DNA of 64,000 nt from Branchinecta lynchi. Its lineage: Eukaryota > Arthropoda > Branchiopoda > Anostraca > Branchinectidae. The position numbers and the translations under genes were made by a program. This document shows, one piece after another, positions 23,401-34,600 of the stretch (position 1 is the first letter of the stretch; every line of letters begins with the position of its first letter). The notes under the pieces were generated by a model. It was not told where the DNA came from and searched no databases. It saw only the letters and a list, made by a program, of their open reading frames with translations. The stretch lies in assembly GCA_023053575.1 (NCBI GenBank), contig JAKZAP010000005.1:744001-808000 (forward strand), given 5' to 3'.

Positions 23401-26400
23401 CACAGATATGGTTGATGGGGATCCAGGTAGCGATTCCACAGCATTTGCAGATAGTGAGTACGAAATTGAGTCACCAAGTGAAATTATCCGACGGGGCACC
23501 ACCCTGGATTCTGACTCGGATGTAGAGAAGGAATGGAAATGTGTTAGATGCAAACGTCTCAATACAGTTCCAGTGAGGTTCTGTAAGATTTGTTTTCAGG
23601 TAAGTAGTCTTTTTGGCCACAGTAAATCTGGATTATTTTAAAAGTGCATTTTATCGACTTCATGCGTCCATCTAAACTGAGATGGTGTAGAAATTGCTAG
23701 AGTTGTAGAAATTGTAAGGAATGCAGAAATTGTGAAGCAATTTTTGGAAGCACTATGAACTTGCAGGCTACTGAGACGAGTGGAATTGCACTTGAGGCTT
23801 TGGACTGGTTTTTAAGTGAGCTGACTTTGTGGTTAAAGCTATTTCTATTGGTTTACAAGCACCACCAGTAACAGTTCCTAAATAAAAGCGAATATAATTA
23901 AGCCTTTTCCCCTGTTTGCCGAGGGGATGTCCACTCTCTGGCACCCGGGGTACAGTGATTCCGGCACCTAGAACAGAATGAGAATAGAATAGAATTTTTT
24001 TTCAAAATTAGCTGTCACAGCGTTACCGTCGAATTTTACCTTTTTGTCATACAAAATGAGAAATGCATAACACTTTGTAACCAATGATGAAAAAAACATT
24101 AAAAAGGACTAACTTATCGGTTATTGTACAACTCAACAAATGCTGGAACAAAACTCCAACATCTATCTTTCATGAAGAGGGGCCACAGGGGCTAGTGGGA
24201 TTTTCTGGGATTTTTCTCGCTGGGGTCTAATAGGTATAGGAGAATAGGGGTGCGGGAGAATATTACGTAACCGGGGAACAGATAGGGTTTCAATACCGAA
24301 ATCGATGCTAAGGCGAGTTTGTCTCTCTTCCAGGGTAGCCAGCTTGAACGTTTTTAGTAGGTAACTGTAAGGCACTTTACCCTCCCCGTTAATAATTATG
24401 AGGGCCCTTTTTTGAATTTTCTTGATATGGTATGTGTGTTCTGAAGAGAGTCCGAAGTGCCAAACAGGACAAGCGTATTCTAGAATAAGTCTGATAAAAC
24501 TAACGTAAATTTGGAGGAGGTCTTATAGAAGGGCAAGAAAGTTTTATAAGTAGTTTCAAAACGGCAATACATGGGGAGGCTTGTTTTAAAATATTTTTGA
24601 TGTGAGCATCCCATTTTAAATCATTGGTTAAAGTAACTCCGAGTAGTTTATTTTTTTAACGGAGATTTCTGGGGGAATGTGGTCAAGAAAGTCTGGGGTA
24701 GATTTTAAAAAACTAATTGAAGATTTCTTGGAGTTGACTTTCATTTGCGACAGAGCAGCTTCCTGGGTAATGTCATCCAGAATGGTCATTGCTGAGCTCT
24801 TGATATTTCGCCGGCAAACTTCAAGAGCTGAAAGGTCGTCAACATATTTCCATCGGTCAGGGTACTCAGAAATAAGACTATTTATCATAATTAAGAATTC
24901 CCACTTTTGTTAGTTTTTAACTTCTTTAGGGTGAATTTTCATAAATCAAACTGTCTAGCGTCACAAGAAAGTGCTATAACCGACTAACTGCATCATAATA
25001 ATCAACATCTTCGTCGAAAAGAAGAAATTCTGGAAAGTTTTGAATGAACAAGAATAATGAATGAACCTTGATCTCAACTTCGATAAAGAAGATGGTTCTT
25101 CAAAGAGAAGTTCTTTCAAAACCCGTGTACACCGGGTGCCGGTGCCGAGAGGTTCCGGCAGGTCCCGGGAGGTACCATCCTATTTAATAGTGCCGGGAGG
25201 TGCCGGTATCAGATTTAGTTATAGATTAAATTACAAGAGTTATAACGTGAAGAAATATCGTTTTTGATATCAGTATTAACGTTCGATATTTGATATCGAT
25301 ATGGAGTATCGCCCAACACTTTTCCCAGTCGCCTTATAACAAGTATTTTTCTATTGTTAATACACAAGTAGCTTCATGAATCTCTAGGCTTTTACAGCAG
25401 TTGTTCCTTTTCAAAATACACAGCAAAGATTTTCCTTTTCTTCACATAAAATAGATAGAGCATTCGCTCTTGAGCTCCTAGTCGCTGAAGGCTAGTTACT
25501 TCTCAATTTTTGTAATGCACTGTACCTTCTCTTGATCAGAAAGTTTTTGTTTTTACAAACTTTTGTTTAATGCACCTTTATTAAACTTTGTGAATTCGGA
25601 ACAGCTACTATTAAATAGGATGGTACCTTCCGGCATCCCCCAGCATTGGCACCCGGTGTACACGGGTTTAGGGAGCGAGTATCCCTCGGTTTTTGCTTTT
25701 GTCATGTCCAGAAGTGTGCTAGTAGTTCTTAGTAGGCTGTAAAACTGGTTCAAAGGAAGTTTTTTTTTGTCCACTGCAAAATCGATTATTATAAAAGAAA
25801 AATCTACTGTTCTTCGGAAAAACTGACTGTTTTGAAGGAAAATCGACGGTTTTATGAAGAATCGACTGTTTTTCAGGATAAACGAGTGTTTTGAGAAAAA
25901 AATCGATTGCTTCTATGAAAAATCGCGGCGACTCCTTTTACCGACTCCCCTATAGCGTTGGGCGTGGGGGTCTTCCTTCTTTGCATTCTTGTTGACAAAC
26001 CTTCTCACATTCGCGGGATTTCTGCTTCATTCTTCGATCCATCCTAGGAGAGGCAGCAAGAATTCCCGGAAAGGCCAAAGTGGAAGAAAAGAAGGCGAAG
26101 CTGCGATAGACAAAAAAACGTCGTGCAGGTTCCAGTCCCGATGCCTATGCCTATACCGATGCCCATGCCCATGCCTATGCCTATGCAGATGACATTGAAT
26201 CCGGAAGGAGTTGAAGCGGCTGATGATCCCGGTTATGATATCGTTGATGGGCCTGTAGCTAAGCGGCCACGCATAGACGATGATATTCCGAGTAAGTTCT
26301 GTTTTGGTAGGCAGGTTGGAACACACCTTTAATGTCTTATGATGGTCCCTGGAGACAGAAAAGGAAACACTAGTAGTGCGTTTTTGCAGAATTTGATACC

Positions 26401-28490
26401 ACGGTTTAGAGTCGTTTTCGCAGTTACCGTGGTCAAAAGGCTTTCTTGCAGTTATCGTGGTATCTGAAAAGTGATCTCACTTTCATCAAATTTTGCCAAA
26501 TTGGTGAGAAAGAAGTTTAGCACTTAGTGGTGTAACTGGATATCTTTTTTCTTTTGAGATGACTTCGAAAAGGGCAATCTCGGCAATAGTCGTTTTTACA
26601 AAGCAACTGCGTATCAGATACCACGGTAACTGCAAAAACGACTAATTTCAGATTCAGTTACCGTGGTAACAGATACCATGGTATCTGCAAAAACGCAACT
26701 AGTGTATCTCGTGTTTAGTTACGTTGGATTTACATTAAACAAAGTGGTCCGCGTGACTTTCTCGTCAAATGGGCGAAGCCACTCAAATGTTGTCCCGCCT
26801 CCCGGTACGAAGAGGAAAAGGACGGGCGCCTGAAATTTCAGTGAAATCTGAAAGTAGTGTTATCTCCCAAATACAGAGCACTGCTGGTCACAGCGACTTT
26901 CTTGAATAATCAAGAGATTGTAGTTGATGGTCAACGTTCCCATTACCAAAAAAGTCGGGTTGATTGTTCATGTGGGATTGTGGTTTTGCGGCAAGGATTT
27001 TTGTTTTTGATTAACTTTTTTCTTCACAGGCACCTCCCAGGATTCGGCTATAGGATCTACAAGCACACCAGGTAATTTACTCATAGTCATTATTTGACAT
27101 ATGGCATAATAAGGCTAATCTACATATTATCCACCTATGAGGATGAGAGACAGCGGAGTAGTAGAATGATCGCAGGATTAAACGAACACACCTTAGGTGA
27201 AGTTTGATCCTGGTTGTGCCGACTAGACGGAAACACTGGCGTAATGAGGATTCATTTGAGATAGACATGGCAACCTTTCGACGGGTAGCGTGGCGTGGCG
27301 TGGTAGTGAACTCATAAAGTGGATATTTCCTTTTGTCAGAGTAAGGTAGATTATTCAGCTATGGACTAGAGGTCAAACGAAGACAACGTCAAGATGTAAG
27401 AATGTGAAGTAGAAAAGCAGTGAGTAGGTTGAGACAGGATTCAGTGTTCAAGGTAAACCCTATCCTTGCTTCAGAATTGGACAAGTTGTTCGATTGTCCA
27501 GTCCACACGCGATAGAACGATTAAACCAATATTTGCTTGCGCAAAACGGATAGCCTACGTAAGCTGAGATTTGTTCTGGATATAACCTATTTCCTTTCTT
27601 GGGTAGGAATTCTAGTAAGTGTGACTCATACTGCTGGGGCAGAAGAAATAATTATTAAGGCCCTGCTGGAGAAATACGTCCCTCCAGAAAATCCGAAAAT
27701 GGGAAACAGCGGAGTAGTAAAATGGTAAAGATTGAACGAAAGAAATACAATAATGGAAAAGCTCTTAGATCTCTCCAAGATTTCTGAACTCCCAAAACCA
27801 AAGAGCGACATTCTTGCAGATGCTGTCTCTTTTGCAATAAAGCCCAAGTGCCTGGGCTAAATTTAGCACAAAAAGAGACTTTTCCTCCGTGCTGCCGCAA
27901 GCCTACCTACATCAGAAACGAAAATGTAGATGTCTGTAAAAAGTGGTAAAGGTGCTTGGTCTGTTCTAAAGTAATGTTGTAGTTTGGTCATGTGGAGTGA
28001 CTTAATTAAGCTTCGGGCTCTGCCTCGAAGCCTTGAGCATAGAGAAAGATCATGATTATTCGCCACAGTACTTGACCTGCTAAAGCCAAAACAGCCAATT
28101 ATAGCACCTGAGATTTGATCACCTTTCAGTGATTACGCTTAAACAGTCTTTCAACGTATGCTGTACTTGAATAGTCTTTCTTTAACGCGGAGCCTCCCAC
28201 TCACGACTGATTCTTTGCTCGAGGGAGATTAGTAGCCAAAAATTGAAACTGTGCGTCGTATTCATGTCGCGCCTTATTCGGAGTTTTTTTTCTTTTTAGT
28301 GTCAGGTTTTAACGGACACTTAATTGCAGAGAATGTCTGTCTCATTTGCTACCAGAGACAGGCCAACGCTGTATTCGTCCATGGTAGGAGCGGACACGGC
28401 AAGAACTACTGCTATTCCTGCGCCAAGAAAATGTCCAAATGTCCGATATGCAATCGTAAAGTTAACCGAGTGATAAAATTGTTCAGCTGA
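17489..28490 (+). CDS. MDM2: MDM2/MDM4-like RING E3 ubiquitin ligase, apparently without SWIB domain
   Basis: Six exons splice in phase: 17489-17594, 20696-20808, 23396-23599, 26048-26291, 27030-27071, 28300-28490. They total 900 nt, 299 residues plus TGA. The acidic region (about 36-118; EFEPADDSDG, DTESDFD, LDSDSDVEKE) corresponds to the MDM2 central acidic domain. Residues 120-139 form a RanBP2-type zinc finger (W-x-C-x2-C-x3-N-x6-C-x2-C). Basic KWKKRRR and KRPRIDDD stretches flank a Met-Pro repeat. Residues 250-287 are an MDM2-class C2H2C4 RING: CLIC, VHGRSGH, CYSCAKK, CPIC, then a short hydrophobic tail VIKLFS, which in the family is needed for dimeric E3 activity. MDM2 ubiquitinates p53. 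No SWIB/p53-binding domain is visible: exon 1 encodes MEVLKSLYQEVLEQAKSEN and has an in-frame TAA 21 bp upstream of its ATG. The 3' four exons are secure; the first exon and hence the true N-terminus are less so. MDM4 is an alternative name. Confidence 0.85.
18442..19142. mobile_element. 701-bp foldback (long inverted repeat) element in the first intron of the MDM2-like gene
   Basis: The left arm from 18442 (CAGTCTAGTACACTAGCCCC) and the right arm ending 19142 (GGGGCTAGTGTAGTAGACTG) are inverted repeats. Pairing extends for about 260 bp (to CACAACAAAAACAAAAGGGG at about 18697 / CCCTTTTGTTTTTGTTGTG at about 18891). The flanks end and begin ..TATCAT at equivalent places (GTTATCAT / CATATCAT), a possible 8-bp duplication with two mismatches. 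Confidence 0.75.
19143..20695 (+). other. First intron of the MDM2-like gene, remainder
   Basis: Contains a 119-codon minus-strand frame (19565-19206) of unknown origin and a 24-bp duplication (AGTGCATGAAAAGCAAGTAC at about 20050-20090). No exon with SWIB features. Confidence 0.4.
20950..22321 (+). mobile_element. Older GGGATCCC-family helentron-like element in an MDM2-gene intron
   Basis: It starts TTTTTGGGATCCCAAAAACG and ends TTTTTGGGATCCCATCGAAA. The interior has degenerate units carrying GCCGGACAAGTA and GGAATCCGGC...AACCGGAAA. More diverged than the 57-60 kb copies and with a G-run at 21292. Confidence 0.6.
22390..23341 (+). mobile_element. 5'-truncated GGGATCCC-family element
   Basis: Lacks the starting palindrome but contains the GTTCAAAGATGGGCTGTG block, four degenerate CCGGAATCCGGC units and the intact end TTTGGGATCCCATCGAAACC. 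It lies just after the 20950-22321 copy, directly before exon 3 of the MDM2-like gene (23396). Confidence 0.55.
24000..24905 (-). pseudogene. Degraded LINE relic in an MDM2-gene intron
   Basis: Minus-strand fragments include an RT motif-C-like block (RWKYVDDLSALEV, about 24850) followed by KVNSKKSSISFL, then after frameshifts the C-terminal part (EERQTRLSIDFGIETLS...PLHER, 24375-24163). The order matches the end of a CR1/L2-like LINE. Several frame breaks show it is dead. Confidence 0.7.
25121..25667. mobile_element. TIR element in an MDM2-gene intron
   Basis: ACCCGTGTACACCGGGTGCC and GGCACCCGGTGTACACGGGT are perfect 20-bp inverted ends. The left arm continues with GGTGCCGG/GGTTCCGG repeats. 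No target duplication seen. Confidence 0.65.
26135..26187 (+). repeat. Coding hexanucleotide repeat (Met-Pro)n in the MDM2-like gene
   Basis: Alternating ATGCCT/ATGCCC/ATACCG hexamers encode a Met-Pro run inside exon 26048-26291. The splice phases and the conserved basic stretch just before it support this as translated sequence. Confidence 0.7.
26368..26704. mobile_element. TIR element with CACTAG ends immediately after an MDM2-gene exon
   Basis: CACTAGTAGTGCGTTTTTGC and GCAAAAACGCAACTAGTG are inverted. The interior repeats GATACCACGGTAACTGC in both orientations, also seen at 46950-47310. It begins 76 bp after the exon-4 donor. CACTA-type termini suggest the En/Spm group, but no duplication is visible. 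Confidence 0.5.
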
Positions 28491-28541
28491 AATTATGGTT
28501 GTGGTCTTTTTTTCCTCTCAAACACCTGTAAAAAATTCTGT

Positions 28542-28547
28542 ATTAAA
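28542..28547 (+). terminator. Candidate polyadenylation signal ATTAAA for the MDM2-like gene
   Basis: The common variant hexamer ATTAAA occurs 51 bp after the TGA of the RING exon. It is the only poly(A)-like signal seen in the next 100 bp. Positional inference only. Confidence 0.4.
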
Positions 28548-29986
28548 ATGTTATGTTTTCTGAGCATCTTCTGTGTCAAGGGTATTGTAGGAGTTGAGAC
28601 AATAGTTGCGCTGATAGAAGTTTGAAGTTACATTCAAACTCAAAGATCTCTGTTTAAATATTTGGTCGATTTGGTCGCCAGTCACAATCTCTTTGTCCTT
28701 CAAACTCTGACCGCCGTACTTCATGAGCTACCAAGTTCGAAGTTTGCTTGAACCATCGAAGAAACGACGACTGAGCAAGGATCGCTGGAGTCGTAAAAAC
28801 GGAAATTAAGCAACCGGCAAAGCCAACGGCGAACAAAACTTCGATCAAAAACGCAACTAGTGACGTATGAAGGGATGCAAATAGTTGTCAGACGGTCAGA
28901 TATCCCTGGAGATCACTCTCAGCGTGTTTTGCTGTAAGGTGCCTGCTTAGGCGTTTCGACTTCACATGGAGTTCTTGGGTATTCCTTGAATGGGAACAAA
29001 CGAAGGATCTTGCTGTGGGCTCACCCTCGCCACTGGTAAAAGTATGGCACTACACATCACCACGCTCATGCAGACCGTCGTACCGCTGCCAAATGAGCGA
29101 AGGCGATACTCAATATGATGAACCCCGAAACACGTCGCTGCTCCTAGGGAAGAACAAGAAACGTCATCCAAACAAATTCTCAAATTGACTTTAAGTCCTA
29201 TGCAAACCAATCCAAAAAATTTGGTGTGGTGACGTTCCTGGTTCTTCGCTAGGCACACGCGATTCTTTGGCGGCAGAAAAAGTTAGTCATCAAGAGTGTT
29301 TCCACAGGCTCGCCACGTCACAGTCGCCACCTTGATTGAGTTTTCTCTCTTCCGTTGCTGTTTGTCCTTGTGTTGACGTGTCGGTTCCCTAGTTGTCCCT
29401 AGCCTTTGGTGTACACCCTTTCCGGTGACGAGGCGATTCCCTCTTTAATGTTCTAATCGTGGAAACTGGTGAACTTGCTGTACACTAAAATTGAGAGTGG
29501 GTAACCCATCGGTCGGTTCCTTTATATGCCTTCCAAGTTTCATCGTCCTAGCTTACGAGGAAGTACGATCGAACCGAAGATTGAAGTGCCCCATTAAAAA
29601 ACGCTAACGTCGGGTAAAAAGATAGAATTGAAAAATTTGTTTTCTCAGTTCTTAAAGTTTAACTGAAAAGCCAACTTATTTGTGTGTCATTTAATTAAAT
29701 ACACTGAATTATTTGGATTCTGCAAAGGGATTTTCCAGTATCTGCTCTAGTTATGACGTTCAGAACATCTGCGGCCGTCCCCTCAGCGTAAGCGGCTTTT
29801 CAGTGGGCAGTGGTGAGATTGATGGAGATTGCTTAGTGCCTGATCAAAACAAATCTTTCTCGTAAGAAATAAAACAAAAATACAAACGCACAGAGGTACC
29901 ACAAATCACTCGGAAATTCCACTATTTGAAAACCGATAGTCAGTGAATAGCGGAACAACGAAGTAACGCATTTTCAGCCAATTTTA
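28548..29986. other. Intergenic between the MDM2-like and OSCP genes
   Basis: No gene recognised. A 98-codon minus-strand frame (29258-28962) lacks recognisable features. 28846-28858 carries a GCAAAAACGCAACTAGTG-like terminus of the 26368 family. Confidence 0.45.
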
Positions 29987-30400
29987 AGGCACATTCTCGC
30001 CGTTCCCTGAAGACTCCTTGGGGAATCGAAGGGAACGGCGAGATTAGAGGGAGTCAGTCCACGCGGACTCCGAGTACAGAAACAGCGGGAACACAGGGAA
30101 TGATTCCAAAACGGTTTTTGTTCGAATAAAAATTATGCAGTTGACAAAATTAGACTGGATACACTTTATTCTTTGTTTTGTTTATTCTGGTTGTTTCTAA
30201 TTAATTTTATATTGCACCAACACCAGCAAAAATTGATTCCCCCCGAATATGAAAGGGAGTCCTTTTTGATGATGGTGATGATAATTGCAGCATTCGCCGT
30301 CCGTGGGGACTCGCGAGAACAGGGGAGTGAGTCCCTGGGACAAACAAAAACGCGAGGACTCCTCAAGTGGAGTCCTCGGGGAACGGCGAGAATACGCCTT
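29987..30400. mobile_element. MITE of the AGGCGTATTCTCGCC family
   Basis: Inverted ends AGGCACATTCTCGCCGTTC / GAACGGCGAGAATACGCCT, 414 bp, between ..TTTA and TAAG. Reverse orientation relative to 618-1025. Confidence 0.75.
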
Positions 30401-30837
30401 AAGTGAAAAAGAGATGGGTGACTAGATTGACCTATCACAGCCCTTTTCGGTTAAACTTTAAGCACTTGAATTCCAGGTAACTACGTGCCCGCACAGAGGC
30501 ACCGCCCCAGCCATGCCATCCACGGCAAGCCGGCACTGAGACACCTTTCAGAACGGAAAATTGCTAACATAAAGCAAACAGCGATAAATCAGCGGCGCGC
30601 CACCGTCAAACGATTTTTTTCCTGCCGCGGCCGAATTAAAATTTGGCACGGATCCGGAGACCACCTTAAATAGTGCCGACACACGATCAGGATAGGAAGC
30701 TCCTGGACTGAAATTCCTGGCCCAGATTTTTGCCAACATCATCACTTCCATATGGAAAAGTTGAAATTTTTTCCACTTGAGAAGATGAAAGTGCAGGAAA
30801 TCTGGTAGGGAAATCCTCAGCGTGTGTTCGCAAAGTA

Positions 30838-31248
30838 AGGCGTATTCTAGCCGTTCCCCGAGGACTCCTCAGGGAATCGAAAGGAACGGCTAGAGTAGAG
30901 GGAGTTACTAGACACGGACTTCGCGTACGGAAAACAACGAGAACACCAATGCTTCAAAAATGGATTTTGTTCTAAAAATTAATATGCAGTTGACGAAATT
31001 AGTCTGGATCCACTTTATTTTTGGTTTTGATTGTTCTGATTGTTTTTAATCAATGTTACGTTGCACCAACACCAGTAAAAATTGATTCCCCTCTGAATCT
31101 GAAAGGGAGTCCTTTTTTATAATGATGATGATAATCAGAGCATTTCCCATCCGTGGGGACCCGCAAGAATACGGGGAGCGAGTTTTCGAGACAAATAAAA
31201 ACGCGGGACTCCTCAAGTGGAGTCCTCGAGAACGGCAAAAATACGCCT
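30838..31248. mobile_element. MITE of the AGGCGTATTCTCGCC family
   Basis: Same orientation as 29987-30400 and only 437 bp after it. Right TIR slightly decayed (GAACGGCAAAAATACGCCT). It lies about 420 bp upstream of the OSCP start codon. Confidence 0.75.
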
Positions 31249-31571
31249 CTTGTCGTTTGACATACAGGAGAGCCATCCAAACTCGAATTAATATGCCCTC
31301 AAACTTGGCCTGAAAACCTTACAAGGAAATTTCTGTGCAGTCCAAAACAGGTCCTAGGTCACTCAGGTCTCCTTTTTGACAATTCGGACCTTTCCAGGAC
31401 TGGACTGAAATTTCTTTCCAACCATTAGGCGACCTTATTCAAGGTTTGATTTCCTGTACTATTTACGATAAATGATCAGCCGAATGGTGTGGAGCAAAAA
31501 GATTATCGAGTTTTCCATTTCCGATTAGATTCTGGCAGGATTCTGGCACCAGAATGTTACGTATTTATGCT

Positions 31572-31583
31572 TGTGCATGCGCG
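31572..31583 (+). promoter_or_regulatory. NRF1-like site upstream of the OSCP gene
   Basis: TGTGCATGCGCG differs by one base from the NRF1 palindrome consensus (YGCGCAYGCGCR) and lies about 80 bp 5' of the OSCP start codon. The surrounding 100 bp is locally CpG-rich. NRF1 commonly controls nuclear genes for oxidative phosphorylation, so the position makes sense, but a single near-match can occur by chance. Confidence 0.35.
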
Positions 31584-31664
31584 CCATAGAATCCCGCCCG
31601 AATCGTTTCCGAATTTTCAGAGAAAAGTTGTCGTGGTTTGTCTATTTTTCTCCTGAAAACTGAA

Positions 31665-34600
31665 ATGGCATCCAAGCAGTTTTCCTTGTTGGTAAGGCTT
31701 TTGTTTTAAATATGTCGATTACATAGATATTGATTCAGTTACCTGATGCTAATGTTAAAAAGTTACCACCATCTGCAGCCGTTGAAATTTTATTTAAAAC
31801 CCACCAGAATGAATTTTCTGGAGGCTTTACTATTTCCTTTGGTCTCTATCTATTTCCATATGCACCCTACAGAGTTAGTTTTCTAGCTTAGATGTGCCTG
31901 ATGTACCAAAACCTGTCTTAACTAGTGAAACCTCTTGAAAGATGTGTGTGTTTAAAAATCATATTCAAGAATAAATCTTTCTTAACTCAGAAATTTTGGC
32001 ACTGTTCTGATGGCATCCCACGTGGTTATAGTAACAGAGACTCAATGAGCGTGTTCCATCCTACTTACCGTAGTTACTACGCACGATGTCGCAAATGAAA
32101 CGGAAGTAGGAACTAATAGTAACTGTTGTTAGAAGGGTGGAACACGCTCAATGTCGATGCCTAGAAGCTGAAAAGGCAAAGATTTTCTCTGTTTAAAACA
32201 CTAAATGTTTTTCTTGTACTGAATTCATGTTTGTTGGTAACAATTCTGCAATTTGCTTTCATATCTTTCAAAGTGCCTATAGTTAAACAGTGATGGCATG
32301 ACAGAGCCAAAATTTGTGTGACAAGCCATTACGGTAACAAAGTCACGAGAAAATTTGTTGGTCCTCGCAGAAATTCATGTACTGGCAATGCAGTTTGTAT
32401 GCTAGTATCTTGGAAGAAGACCTACAACGAAGAAGAAGAAGCTGGTTTTCTTCTGAGATATAGTTTACCTTTTTCTTGAATTTTCTGTAGTGAGATAAGG
32501 ATAGGCTAATCAAAGGTGGGCAATGGAATGAGTAAATTTAATTATGATGGAAATAGTAGGCTACAGGCTCCAGTAGTATAGGAGGGGTACAAGTTCTAAA
32601 TCTCACAATTTCGAACCTGGTCTCAAAAGGTTGGAAGGAAATTTCAATCCTAACTGTCAAGAAGGAAACCCTGAGTTTGGACTGCACAGAAATTTCCTTG
32701 TAAGGGTTTCAGGCCAACTTTGAGGTCATATAAATTAGAGGTCCACGCCACCCAACAACCGTACGCGTTACCAAAATAAACTGGTTTCAGTATCTTCGCG
32801 AACGAACCGCCACGCAAATTCGTTTGTACCTTTTTTTACGGATTTGCTAAACAAATCCTAGTGAGATTTTCTTCTTTTTTTTTGTTATTTTGTGTTAGTT
32901 TATATAAAAAAATAAGAAAAAAATAACAACCTTTATTTCCTGAATAGCTCATATAATTACTTGCTAGCATCGGATCGTCACACAATTCTTAACACGGCTA
33001 AAACTTTATAATCACTTTTCAATAATTACTTTAAAATATTTCCATGTATGTAGAATTAATAACAAATATATCACGGTTCAGAATTAAATTAGTTTACGAA
33101 ATATGGTACAAATGAGGAAAGATACCGGTCAGTAGAGTGTATATCGGGGCGAACAAGTCTGGTACAATTACGGGTTGCAGCGCGAAGCCTTGTCTCAGGT
33201 CGAGTTTGGTTTGGGGCCTCGTAATCCGGTAGGAGAGATCTGTGAAGATCAGAGGACAAGCATTTACGTCCAAAATCCATTGGTTTGTTATTTAGATTAG
33301 TGAAGCAACGCAAATTAGCTGTCAGCTAGGATGTTGTTTAAATAAACCTATCTCTATCTCTCTCTCTCTCTCCTGTACAGTAGATGTAATTTGAATAGTA
33401 ACACAAATGTGAAAAATGCAATTTTCGTCTGAACGAAAATGAAGATCTGAAGTATCTATTCAGGTATTTTCAGAGGCGCTTTATTACCTACTTTGGCTAA
33501 CTCATAGTTGACTTTAGTCACAGCAAGTGCATGAAAAATGGCAAAGTCCATGGTCAACAAACATTCAGATAAGCTTATCTCTACTGTATATACATCAAGC
33601 TAATTTTTTATAACCATGCACAAATGCTGGGGGCAGCTGGGGCATGGTGTCAGAGGTAAAGATGTTGCTCATATGTGTTGCTTACTCCTTGCATTGGTAC
33701 CAGTATGCCAGATCATGGAATTGTTACCTTAACTTACCTTAAATCGCACTTGCTAGTGACAAGGCTGTCTAGCCTGCTGACATTGCTGGTGCTGCCAACA
33801 CATGCAAACACTTTTGTGTTATTTCGACTTAAAGATTTGTGTATAGCCTACTGGCAGGTATATTGCCATTGGTAAAATAATTACAGTCGAAGTAGGGTAG
33901 CCAAAAAAGGCACTGTTAGTGGTAGTGCAAATTTGCCAGTTTTATATAATTATGATGAATTGCTGCAATGTTTTCTTGTCTATTTTTTTTTTTTTACTAT
34001 AAAAAAACTGCCTTCAAAATATTAAAATACACTACTCCATTCAGGAGTCAACTATCTATTTAAAAAGGCAAGCAGGACACATGTCTTAACTATTTATGTT
34101 ATAATTAATATTACATGAAAATATAAAAAAACTAACTGGACTTCCTATAAAAAAAATGTTGATGCCAAGGAACAAAAGGCACACAGCTATGGGAATACGA
34201 ATGGAGCGCCCCAGAAACAGTAGGCTTATCCAGGAAATAGACTCCATCATCAACTGCAAGCTACTCATCAGGATGCAACATCCTTGTTGCTTCCAAGTGC
34301 AGTTTAACGTAATTTGACAACTAAATCTATGGGTCTTGTCACTTGAAGATTAAGTTCGCACTTTCTCTTATCATCCATTTGCTGGGGCGTTCCATGCCCT
34401 CAACAACTCTATTTCGTAGAATCTTACTAAGGCACATGGCTCCAAACATGGAGGCCAGGTAGTGACATCACAAAATAGTTCCACCAAAGGGAATATTTTG
34501 GCACAAATCATAAAATACTGGCTGTTCATTGGCGTTGTATATTGTAAATTATTGTTTATCAAACGAAGACTTAAGATACTTAAAGGCAAGGTAGAGATTC

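Larger units (their letters stand above)
31286..32736. repeat. Inverted repeat pair flanking OSCP exon 1
   Basis: 31286-31428 (ATATGCCCTCAAACTTGGCC, GGAAATTTCTGTGCAGTCC) matches 32610-32736 in reverse (GGACTGCACAGAAATTTCC, GGCCAACTTTGAGGTCATAT). OSCP exon 1 and its promoter lie between the arms. Confidence 0.65.

Noticed and set aside
27643..27724. Possible extra MDM2-gene exon encoding EEIIIKALLEKYVPPENPK
   Set aside because: It enters in the right phase but leaves in phase 2, whereas the RING exon needs phase 1, and part of it (AGCGGAGTAGTARAATG) is repeated at 27152. Exon 27030-27071 joins the RING exon cleanly without it.
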